DNA of 64,000 nt from VRUE01 sp963715625 (GTDB taxonomy: Bacteria > Actinomycetota > Thermoleophilia > Solirubrobacterales > 70-9): positions 310,001-374,000 of the forward strand of contig OY970260.1 in the NCBI GenBank assembly GCA_963715625.1. Direction: 5' to 3'. Positions within the stretch are counted from its first letter, which is position 1; the number at the start of each line of letters is the position of its first letter. This document shows, one piece after another, positions 32,969-40,193 of this stretch. Both the position numbers and the translations under genes were made by a program. The notes beneath the pieces were generated by a model, which was not told the origin of the DNA, made no database searches, and was given only the letters and a program-made list of their open reading frames with translations.

Positions 32969-33610
32969 TTAACGCGGCGTTAGGCTCGCCAGCCGCGCGG
33001 TGAGGTCGCCGAGCGTCATCCCGCCTTCGCGCAGGACGGTCCACCCTCCGGTGCGGTCGAAACCGGTCAGGTCGACCACGGTCGAGGGCAGGCCGGTGAG
33101 CGAGCCGCCGTCGATGACGAGATCGGCCTCGGCGCGGATCGCGAGAGGCACGTCCGCGAAGTCCGACGGAGCCGGCTCGCCGCTGCGGTTCGCCGAGGTC
33201 TGGAAGAGCGGGCACATCGCGCCGGCAAGCGGACCGCCGATCAGGCGCACGCCGAGGCGCTCGGGGTCCTCGCGGCAGGCGAGCGGGTAGCGGCCCTCCG
33301 GGTTGGCAACGACGAGGGTCGCGGGTCCGGGCAGCAGCGCCCCGACCGCCTCACGGGTGCGCGGGCCAAGACCCTCGACCAGCTCGCGCATCGCCAGGGG
33401 CGAGAAGTAGAGGACGGCGGAGGGCTTGCCGTCGTCGCGCCCCTTGATCTCGTGGATGCGCTCGATCGCCCGCGCGTCGAGCGGGTCGCAAGCCAAGCCG
33501 TAGAGCCCGTCGGCCGGGAAGACGGCAACGCCCCCCGACGCGATGCAGCGCTCCAGCGCCGAGCGGGCCGCGTCCGCCCCGTCGCGCTCGATCGAGACGA
33601 CCTCGGTCAC
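32969..33610 (-). CDS. tsaC: L-threonylcarbamoyladenylate synthase (Sua5/YrdC/TsaC)
   Basis: The 213-residue protein makes threonylcarbamoyl-AMP for the t6A modification of tRNA. It has the YrdC-fold marks VAVFPADGLYGLACDPLD, KGRDDGKPSAVLYFS, SANRSGEPAP and DGGSLTGLPSTVVDLT. There is no extra Sua5 domain. The start overlaps the prmC stop, so it is the last gene of prfA-prmC-tsaC, a common bacterial translation cluster. Confidence 0.93.
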   Translation of the reverse strand: MTEVVSIERDGADAARSALERCIASGGVAVFPADGLYGLACDPLDARAIERIHEIKGRDDGKPSAVLYFSPLAMRELVEGLGPRTREAVGALLPGPATLVVANPEGRYPLACREDPERLGVRLIGGPLAGAMCPLFQTSANRSGEPAPSDFADVPLAIRAEADLVIDGGSLTGLPSTVVDLTGFDRTGGWTVLREGGMTLGDLTARLASLTPR

Positions 33611-34452
33611 GGCCGCCCCACCACGACCCGCTCGATCCCCGCCAGGTCCTTCCGAGCCTCCACCGAGCCGAAGCCCGCCTCGCGCAGCATCTCGCCGACG
33701 GCCGTCGCCTGTCCCTCCCCCACCTCCAGCCCAATCACCCTCCGCCCCGCGGTCGCCATTTCATCCGGATGGCGGTTGAAAAGGCGACCGCAGTCGGCGA
33801 GGAGGCCGCGGATCGCGTCGAGGCCGTCGGGGCCGGCGAGCAACGCCTCGCGGGGCTCCCACTCGGTCACCTCGGGCTCGAGGTCGCCCCACTCCGCCCC
33901 GCTGACGTAGGGCAGGTTGGCGAGGGCCAGGTCGAACTCGCCTGAGCCGGGCAGCGTCCCCTCGACAAGCTCGACCCGGTCGGCCAGCCCGAGCCGCTCG
34001 GCATTGGCCCGGGCGACTTCGAGCGCCGCCGAGGAGGTATCCGTGGCGAGGACCTCGCAGTCCGGCAGCTCGCCGGCAACCGCCAGGGCGATCGCGCCGG
34101 AGCCGGTGCCGACGTCGAGGACCCGGCGCGGCGCCAGCTCCAGCGCCAGCTCGACCAGCAGCTCGGTCTCGGGCCGCGGGATCAGCACCCGCGGGTCGAC
34201 CGCCAGCTCGATCCGCCGGAAGCCGCGGCGGCCGAGGATGTAGGCGATCGGCTCCCGCCGCAGCCGGCGCCGCACCGTCTCACCGAACCGCCGCGCTGCC
34301 GCGGGCGGGACCTCCTCATCGGGGTTCGCAGCCAGGCGCGCGCGATCCCACCCGGTCGCCTCGCAGAGCAGCAGCTCGGCGTCCAGCCGTGGCTCCTGGA
34401 TTCCGGCGGCGCGCAGAGCGTCGACCGCCGCACTCAGCGCGTCGCGCGTCAC
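33607..34452 (-). CDS. prmC: Peptide chain release factor N5-glutamine methyltransferase
   Basis: The 281-residue enzyme methylates the GGQ glutamine of release factors. It has an N-terminal helical domain and a SAM fold (VLDVGTGSGAIALAVAGELP). The catalytic motif NPPY appears here as NLPYVSGAEW; one Pro of the canonical motif is replaced by Leu, a variant I consider tolerable. ATG 34452 overlaps the prfA stop by four bases, coupling the enzyme to its substrate. Confidence 0.93.
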   Translation of the reverse strand: MTRDALSAAVDALRAAGIQEPRLDAELLLCEATGWDRARLAANPDEEVPPAAARRFGETVRRRLRREPIAYILGRRGFRRIELAVDPRVLIPRPETELLVELALELAPRRVLDVGTGSGAIALAVAGELPDCEVLATDTSSAALEVARANAERLGLADRVELVEGTLPGSGEFDLALANLPYVSGAEWGDLEPEVTEWEPREALLAGPDGLDAIRGLLADCGRLFNRHPDEMATAGRRVIGLEVGEGQATAVGEMLREAGFGSVEARKDLAGIERVVVGRP

Positions 34453-35516
34453 CCGACCGTTGCGGTCTCGAGACGCTGGCGCTTCTCCTCGGCCGCCAGG
34501 GCCTCGGTGAACTCCGCCAGCGCCCCGCCGAGGACGCCGTCGAGGTTGTGCGAGGTGTGCTTGATCCGGTGGTCGGTCACCCGGCCCTGGGGGAAGTTGT
34601 AGGTGCGCACCTTCTCGGAGCGCTCGCCGCTGCCCACCTGGGCCTTGCGCTCGGAGGCGATCTTCGCCTGCTGCTCGGCCAGCTCGCGCTCGTACAGCCG
34701 TGCCCGCAGCACCCGCATCGCCCGCTCCTTGTTCTGCAGCTGGGACTTCTCGTCCTGCATCGAGACGACGATGCCGCTCGGCTTGTGGGTGATGCGCACC
34801 GCCGAGTCGGTCGTGTTGACCGACTGCCCGCCCGGCCCCGAGGATCGGTAGACATCGATCTGGAGGTCGCTCTGGTCGATCTCGACCTCGACCTCCTCGG
34901 CCTCGGGCAGCACCGCGACGGTCGCGGTCGAGGTGTGGATCCGCCCCTGCGACTCGGTCTCCGGCACCCGCTGGACCCGGTGAGTGCCGCCCTCGTACTT
35001 GAAGACCGAGTAGGCGCCCTCGCCCTTGATCGCGAAGGTCACCTCCTTGAAGCCGCCGACCTCGGCGCCGGACTGCGAGAGCGCCTCGGTGGCGAAGCCG
35101 CGCTCCTCCGCGTAGCGGGTCAGCATCTTGTAGAGGTCGCCGGCGAACAGCGCCGCCTCGTCCCCCCCGGTCCCGGCCCGGATCTCCACCAGCACGTTCT
35201 TGGAGTCGTTGGGATCCCGCTCGACCATAGCCAACCGGATCTCCTCTTCAAGCCCCTCGATCCGCCCCGGCGCCTCATCGACAAGCTTGAGCAGCTCGGC
35301 ATCGTCACCGTCCTCGGCCAGCAGCTCCCGAGCTCCCTCCAAATCGTCCTTCAACGTCCGGTACTCGCCGGCAAGCGCCTGCGCCGGTTGCAGCTCGCGG
35401 TACTCCCTCCCGACTTCCGCATACCTTGCGCGATCGCCAATGACGGCTGGATCAGCCATCAGCTCCTCCAACTCGGCGAACCGCGCCTCGATCTGCTCTG
35501 CAAGGGAATCGATCAC
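34449..35516 (-). CDS. prfA: Peptide chain release factor 1
   Basis: The 355-residue factor reads UAA and UAG. It has the N-terminal coiled coil (RYAEVGREYRELQPAQALAG), the peptidyl-hydrolysis loop SSGPGGQSVNTTDSAVRITH, and the C-terminal KVRTYNFPQGRVTDHRI typical of RF1. The start is GTG 35516. It heads the prfA-prmC-tsaC run. A G-rich inverted repeat lies upstream. Confidence 0.96.
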   Translation of the reverse strand: MIDSLAEQIEARFAELEELMADPAVIGDRARYAEVGREYRELQPAQALAGEYRTLKDDLEGARELLAEDGDDAELLKLVDEAPGRIEGLEEEIRLAMVERDPNDSKNVLVEIRAGTGGDEAALFAGDLYKMLTRYAEERGFATEALSQSGAEVGGFKEVTFAIKGEGAYSVFKYEGGTHRVQRVPETESQGRIHTSTATVAVLPEAEEVEVEIDQSDLQIDVYRSSGPGGQSVNTTDSAVRITHKPSGIVVSMQDEKSQLQNKERAMRVLRARLYERELAEQQAKIASERKAQVGSGERSEKVRTYNFPQGRVTDHRIKHTSHNLDGVLGGALAEFTEALAAEEKRQRLETATVG

Positions 35517-35561
35517 GTCCGAGCAACCTTAGCTGCGCGCCACCGCTCCTCGCGCGGGTGG

Positions 35562-35623
35562 CACAGGGGGAGGGGGGTCGAGGACGGACCGTGGCCCGCC
35601 CGCAGTGCCCCCCTCCCCCTGTG
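35562..35623. repeat. G-rich perfect 16-bp inverted repeat upstream of prfA
   Basis: CACAGGGGGAGGGGGG (35562-35577) pairs perfectly with 35608-35623. A second stem, GCCACC with GGTGGC, lies just outside it (35539-35562). The block fills the gap between the DUF1385 gene end (35646) and prfA. The uninterrupted G-runs could also form a quadruplex. No T-tract follows on either strand. Confidence 0.6.
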
Positions 35624-35645
35624 ACAGGACCCGCGCGCCGATGCT

Positions 35646-36659
35646 TCAGGCGACGATCTCGATCTGCTGCTCCGAAGCCGCCATCTCAGGCGACTCCTCA
35701 GCCAGCACCTTCTCCAGCGCCGCGATCGCCACCGCCAGCTGCTCTTCGTCGGGCTCCCGCGTGGTCAGGTTCTGCAGCATCAGCCCGGGCCACATCACCG
35801 CCCTCACCCAGCGCTTGCGCCGGTTCTTGCCCGCCCACTTGATCACCTCGTAGGAGAGCCCGGCGATCAGGGGGATGCCGAGGATGCGCGAGGCCAGCAG
35901 CCAGTACCAGGCGGGCAGGCCGAGCGGCGCGAAGACGAAGATCGCCAGCACCATCACGATCAGCAGGAAGCTGGTGCCGCAGCGCGGGTGCAGGCGCGAG
36001 TAGAGCTTGGTGCGCGAGGGGACGAGCTCGTCTTCGGCCTCGTAGCAGGAGATCGTCTTGTGCTCGGCGCCGTGATACTCGAAGACGCGGCGCAGGTCGG
36101 GCAGGCGGCTGATCACGACGATGTAGCCGATGAAGATCGCCGTGCGCAGCACCCCCTCGACCAGCCAGAAGAGGAATGGGGACCCGAGCTGGTCCTTGAT
36201 CAGGCTGGTGAGGCCGACCGGCACGACGAAGAAGAGCCCGACCGCGAGCGCCAGCGAGAGGACGATCGTCAGCCCCCAGACCCAGCCCCCGATCTCTTCC
36301 CGCTCCCCGTCCTCGCCCTCCTCCAGCTGCGCGTTGGCGGAGATGCCCAGGGCCCGGAAGCCGATCTTCAGCGACTCTCCCAGCGCGACGACCCCGCGCA
36401 GGACGGGGAGCCGCCAGAGCCGGTGCCGCTGCGCCCAGGGCCTGATCGGTTCGGACTCGATCTCGACCTCGCCCTCGGGGTTGCGCACCGCCACCGCCCA
36501 GACCGAGATGCCGCGCATCATCACGCCCTCCAGCACCGCCTGGCCGCCGACCGGCGCGTCGCGCTTGGCGACGAGGGCGCCGTCGGGCATGCGCAGCGGG
36601 TCCGCCCCGTTGCCGGAGGAGACCGCGTCGGCTTGGGGCGAGCCCAGCTCCGGGCTCAC
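35646..36659 (-). CDS. DUF1385 family membrane protein
   Basis: The 337-residue protein has the family hallmarks GGQAVLEGVMMRG, FEYHGAEHKTISCYE, HPRCGTSFLLIVMV and MLQNLTTREPDEEQ, and four to five hydrophobic helices (about residues 125-165, 175-200, 235-275). The family is conserved next to rpmE and prfA in many bacteria, and its function is not established. Here it follows rpmE by three bases. The start is GTG 36659. Confidence 0.88.
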   Translation of the reverse strand: MSPELGSPQADAVSSGNGADPLRMPDGALVAKRDAPVGGQAVLEGVMMRGISVWAVAVRNPEGEVEIESEPIRPWAQRHRLWRLPVLRGVVALGESLKIGFRALGISANAQLEEGEDGEREEIGGWVWGLTIVLSLALAVGLFFVVPVGLTSLIKDQLGSPFLFWLVEGVLRTAIFIGYIVVISRLPDLRRVFEYHGAEHKTISCYEAEDELVPSRTKLYSRLHPRCGTSFLLIVMVLAIFVFAPLGLPAWYWLLASRILGIPLIAGLSYEVIKWAGKNRRKRWVRAVMWPGLMLQNLTTREPDEEQLAVAIAALEKVLAEESPEMAASEQQIEIVA

Positions 36660-36662
36660 GGG

Positions 36663-36878
36663 TTATCGACCGGCCTTGGCGTGCTTCGCGGCGCGTCGCT
36701 GGAAGCGCTCGACCCGGCCACCGGTGTCGACGAGCTTCTGCTTGCCGGTGTAGAACGGGTGGCACTCCGAGCAGAGCTCGACGTGGAGGTCTGCCTGCGT
36801 CGAGCGGGTGTAGAACTGGTTCCCGCAGGAGCAATGCACGTTGGCGAGGGTGTACTCGGGGTGGATTCCGGCTTTCAT
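36663..36878 (-). CDS. rpmE: 50S ribosomal protein L31 (zinc-binding form)
   Basis: The 71-residue protein has the C+ type zinc ligands in HCSCGNQF and ELCSECHPFYTGKQK, the N-terminal MKAGIHPEY and a basic tail. The zinc-binding form is the primary, zinc-replete L31. It heads the rpmE-DUF1385 unit. Confidence 0.96.
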   Translation of the reverse strand: MKAGIHPEYTLANVHCSCGNQFYTRSTQADLHVELCSECHPFYTGKQKLVDTGGRVERFQRRAAKHAKAGR

Positions 36879-36957
36879 TCGACATCAGTTTAGATGACGC
36901 GCGCATTTTGCCGGTTCAGGGCTTGGGGTTTGCGCCCAGGCGCCGATAGCTCTCTCA

Positions 36958-38463
36958 GTGGTTCACCCGGACACAGCCGCGACCAAGCCCCGAGGCAGCA
37001 GCACGGCGCGCAACGCGCTCACCACCCTCCTGCTGGGCGGCACCGCGATCGTCGCCCTGCACGACTGGCTCGGCGCCGGCGAGGGCCTGCACCTGGCGAT
37101 CGGCGGGCTCCTCTACGACGCCGTCGTGCTCGGCGCCGGCGTCGCCTGCCTGCTCAGGGCCTCCGACTACCCGCGCGAGCGCGCGGCCTGGCTCTTCCTC
37201 GGCCTCGCCATCCTCTCCTGGGGGGTCGCGGAGGTCTACTGGACCGCCTTCATCGAGGACAACCCCTCCGCCCCGTACCCCTCCCTCGCCGACATCGCCT
37301 ATCTCGCCTTCTACCCCCTGGCCTACGCGGGCCTGGCGATGCTGGTCCGGGCCCGGGCACACGAGATCCACTGGAGGCTGTGGATGGACGGCGTGATCGC
37401 CGCGCTCGGCACAGCCGCGATGGGCGCAGCCTTCGTCTTCGACTTCGTCGCCGACCACGCGACCGGCACCACGCTCGAAATCGCGACGACGCTCTCCTAC
37501 CCCCTGGGAGACATCGCGATGCTCTCGATCGTGGTCGGCGTGGTCGCCCTCACCGGCTGGCGCCCGGGTCGGACCTGGTCGCTGCTGCTCGCCGGCCTCG
37601 CCGCCCTGGTGATCGCCGACATCGCCTTCACGCTGCAATCGACCGACGCGACGCTGCCGGGCGGCAACTGGATCGACCCGATCTACCTGGTTGCCGCCGT
37701 CTGCCTCGGCGCCGCCGTCTGGCAGCCGGCCGAGGCCTCCCAGATCACCTCTCCGCAGGAAGACGACCGCCGAGAGATCGTCGTTCCCGCCGTCTTCGCG
37801 GCGGTGATGATCGGGCTGTTCGCGATGCAGCACTACAGCGCCACGGGAAACCTCTCCACGATCCTCTGGGCGGCGACGATGTCGGCGGTGGTGCTGCGCC
37901 TGGCGATGAGCGACCGGGAGAACCGGAAGCTGCTGGAGGAAGTGCAGACCGACCCCCTGACCGGGCTCGGCAACCGCGGCCGGATGCAGGTCGATCTCGA
38001 GCGCCTCTGCGCCGCCGCCACCGAGGCGAACCCGGCGGCGCTGCTCTTCCTCGACCTGAACGGGTTCAAGCAGCTCAACGACACCCTCGGCCATCCCACC
38101 GGCGACGAGATCCTCGCCCGGCTGGGACGCCGCCTGGAAGAGCGCGTCGGCGAGGACGGGACCGCCTACAGAATCGGCGGCGACGAGTTCTGCGTCCTGC
38201 TCACCTGTGCCCGGGAGCGCTTCGATGCGGTTGCCCGCTCCGCGGCAGAAGCGCTGACCGAGCGCGGGCGCGGCTTCTCCGTCGCCGCCTCCCGGGGGAT
38301 GGCGACGATGCCGACCGAGGCCGCCTCCCCATCCGAGGCGCTGCAGCTCGCCGACGTGCGCATGTACGCGCAGAAGGAGTCGCGGCGAGCCTCCCGCGAC
38401 AGAGCCGGACCGCCGGAGACGGCTAAGGTCCAGGCGTGGCCTCGAGCGACGACGGGCGCGTAA
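36958..38463 (+). CDS. Membrane-anchored GGDEF diguanylate cyclase
   Basis: The 501-residue protein has eight to ten predicted membrane helices in the first 300 residues and a C-terminal GGDEF domain: DPLTGLGNRGRMQVDLERL at the start, FLDLNGFKQLNDTLGHPTGD, and the active loop IGGDEFCVLL. GG(D)EF is intact, so it can probably make cyclic di-GMP. No EAL domain is present. The start GTG 36958 follows the divergent rpmE promoter region. Its end overlaps the hydrolase start by 28 bases. Confidence 0.92.
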   Translation: MVHPDTAATKPRGSSTARNALTTLLLGGTAIVALHDWLGAGEGLHLAIGGLLYDAVVLGAGVACLLRASDYPRERAAWLFLGLAILSWGVAEVYWTAFIEDNPSAPYPSLADIAYLAFYPLAYAGLAMLVRARAHEIHWRLWMDGVIAALGTAAMGAAFVFDFVADHATGTTLEIATTLSYPLGDIAMLSIVVGVVALTGWRPGRTWSLLLAGLAALVIADIAFTLQSTDATLPGGNWIDPIYLVAAVCLGAAVWQPAEASQITSPQEDDRREIVVPAVFAAVMIGLFAMQHYSATGNLSTILWAATMSAVVLRLAMSDRENRKLLEEVQTDPLTGLGNRGRMQVDLERLCAAATEANPAALLFLDLNGFKQLNDTLGHPTGDEILARLGRRLEERVGEDGTAYRIGGDEFCVLLTCARERFDAVARSAAEALTERGRGFSVAASRGMATMPTEAASPSEALQLADVRMYAQKESRRASRDRAGPPETAKVQAWPRATTGA

Positions 38464-39287
38464 GCAAGCAGGTCGACCTGCCGGCGGGAACGATCCGCTA
38501 CCGCGAGGCGGGCGAGGGCAAGCCTGTCGTATTCGTCCACGGCTACCTCGTCGACGGGCGTCTCTGGGACGGGGTCGTCGACCGGCTCGCCGACCGCTGC
38601 CGCTGCATCGCCCCCGACTGGCCGATCGGCGCCCAGCGGATCGCGATGAAGCCGGATGCCGACCTGACGCCGTACGGCATCGCGGCGATCGTCGACAGCC
38701 TTCTCAAGGCACTCGAGCTCGAGGACGTGACGATCGTCGGCAACGACTCCGGCGGGGCGATGTCGCAGGTGCTCGTGACCAGGCACCCGCAGCGGATCGG
38801 CCGGCTGGTGCTGACCAACTGCGACACCCATGAGAACTTCCCGCCGGGGATCTTCAAGACGATGCCGCCAATCGCCAAGCTGCCCGGCGGGATGGAGCTG
38901 CTCGCCGCTCCGTTCCGGGTCCCGGCCCTGGCCCGTGCCGCCTTCAAGCCCTTCGCCCGCACCAAGATCCCCGACGAGCTGATCGCCTCCTGGATGGAGC
39001 CGGGGCTGAGCGACCCCGACGTGAAGCGCGACGTGAAGAAGGTGACGACGGGGATGAACAAGCGCTACACGCTGGAGGCAGCGGAGAAGCTGAGCGGCTC
39101 CGAGCTGCCGGTGCTGCTCACCTGGGCGCCCGGCGACAGGCTCTTCCCGCTGAAGTACGCCGAGCGCCTCGCCCGCGAGACTCCCAACGCGCGCCTGGTC
39201 GAGATCCCCGACGCCGCCACCTTCGTGCCGCTCGACCAGCCCGCACGCCTGGCCGACGAGATCGCCTCCTTCGTCGCGGCAAGCTGA
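38436..39287 (+). CDS. Alpha/beta hydrolase with Asp nucleophile motif
   Basis: The 283-residue protein has the oxyanion loop VFVHGYLVDGRLWD and the nucleophile elbow VGNDSGGAMSQ. The elbow places Asp104 where serine hydrolases carry Ser, as in haloalkane dehalogenases and epoxide hydrolases. A distal acidic residue occurs in TWAPGDRLFPL. The usual catalytic His position near the end reads DAATFVPLDQP, without His, so activity may be altered. The substrate is unknown. It overlaps the GGDEF gene, suggesting cotranscription, and is followed by a strong terminator. Confidence 0.82.
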   Translation: MASSDDGRVSKQVDLPAGTIRYREAGEGKPVVFVHGYLVDGRLWDGVVDRLADRCRCIAPDWPIGAQRIAMKPDADLTPYGIAAIVDSLLKALELEDVTIVGNDSGGAMSQVLVTRHPQRIGRLVLTNCDTHENFPPGIFKTMPPIAKLPGGMELLAAPFRVPALARAAFKPFARTKIPDELIASWMEPGLSDPDVKRDVKKVTTGMNKRYTLEAAEKLSGSELPVLLTWAPGDRLFPLKYAERLARETPNARLVEIPDAATFVPLDQPARLADEIASFVAAS

Positions 39288-39292
39288 AGCCA

Positions 39293-39335
39293 AACGCGCA
39301 AGCTGCGCGTTCTTTTTCGCAGCTTGCACGTTTTT
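39293..39335 (+). terminator. Overlapping double intrinsic terminator
   Basis: AACGCGCA-AGC-TGCGCGTT (39293-39311) is followed by CTTTTT. A second stem that uses part of the same sequence, GCAAGCTGCG (39298-39307) with CGCAGCTTGC (39318-39327), is followed by ACGTTTTT. The two hairpins are mutually exclusive. It sits six bases after the hydrolase stop and is the clearest intrinsic terminator in the window. Confidence 0.85.
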
Positions 39336-39387
39336 CGTCTGACCCGGGAGGCATCCTGTCGCAACGCCCCCTACAGGACGGAGACCC

Positions 39388-39594
39388 ATGTCCAAGGAAA
39401 TCTTCGACCAGGAACGGCCCAGGAGCACGATGGCGAGGCGCCTCGACGAGGCGTTCGCGGGCTGCGAGGTGTGGACGCTCGCGCCGCCCTCTCAGCGGCG
39501 CAGCGCAACCGTCCTCAGCCCGCAGCTCTCGAGCTCCCCGAGGATGAGCGGCAGCGCCGCCGCCGTGCGCACCCAGGAGCCGCGAGCGCTGTAG
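39388..39594 (+). CDS. Possible small ORF overlapping the deacetylase 3' end
   Basis: ATG 39388 is preceded by CGGAG at a usable distance and opens with a plausible helical, charged segment (MSKEIFDQERPRSTMARRLD). The second half lies over the end of the deacetylase gene on the other strand and has shadow-like composition. It may be a truncated gene remnant. I keep it only as a low-confidence candidate. Confidence 0.2.
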   Translation: MSKEIFDQERPRSTMARRLDEAFAGCEVWTLAPPSQRRSATVLSPQLSSSPRMSGSAAAVRTQEPRAL

Positions 39595-40193
39595 TAGTCG
39601 GCGTCATGCAGGAGGACGACGTCGCCGGCCCGCACGCCGGCGCTCGAGCGACGCGCGATCGACTCGGGGGTGGCGCGCCGCGCCCAGTCCCGTCCCCAGC
39701 GCGACCATAGGACCGGCCGCCAGCCGCGACGCCGCACGGCCCGCAGGGTCGCCGCGCTGAAGACGCCGTAGGGCGGGCGGAAGTCGGCGATCGCCTGGCC
39801 GCTCGCCTCCTCGATCGCGGCGCGCCCGCGCTCGGCGTCGTCGAGGAACTCGCGCACCCCGAGGCGCAGCAGGTTGCGGTGCCGGTGGCAGTGCAGCTCG
39901 ACCCGGTGGCCCGCGGCGACGACCTCGGCGGCAAGGGCGGGACGGCGGACGACCTGCTCGCCGGCGAGGAAGAAGGTGGCGGTGGCGCCGCGCTCCCGCA
40001 GAGTCTCCAGCACGGCCGGCGTTCCCTGCGGGTGCGGCCCGTCGTCGAAGGTCAGGGCGACGCCGCCGGCGCCGGCCTGGTCCATGCAGATCCCCAGCGC
40101 CGAGCCCATTCCCGGGACGACCGGCGCCAGCGCCGGGCCGGCATGGAGGATCGCGGCGGCCGATGCTCCGGCGCCGAGAACGGCTCCGATCAA
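39492..40193 (-). CDS. Polysaccharide deacetylase (NodB domain)
   Basis: The 233-residue protein has an N-terminal hydrophobic segment (LIGAVLGAGASAAAILHAG) that may anchor or export it, then the NodB motifs: LTFDDGPHPQGTPAVL (motif 1, metal Asp), ELHCHRHRNLLRLG (motif 2 region), DFRPPYGVFSAATL (motif 3) and DVVLLHDADYY (motif 5). Such enzymes remove N-acetyl or O-acetyl groups from cell-surface glycans. The start TTG 40193 overlaps the stop of the upstream glycosyltransferase (TTGA), with AGGA six bases before it. The long frame upstream belongs to the fusion protein. Confidence 0.85.
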   Translation of the reverse strand: MIGAVLGAGASAAAILHAGPALAPVVPGMGSALGICMDQAGAGGVALTFDDGPHPQGTPAVLETLRERGATATFFLAGEQVVRRPALAAEVVAAGHRVELHCHRHRNLLRLGVREFLDDAERGRAAIEEASGQAIADFRPPYGVFSAATLRAVRRRGWRPVLWSRWGRDWARRATPESIARRSSAGVRAGDVVLLHDADYYSARGSWVRTAAALPLILGELESCGLRTVALRR

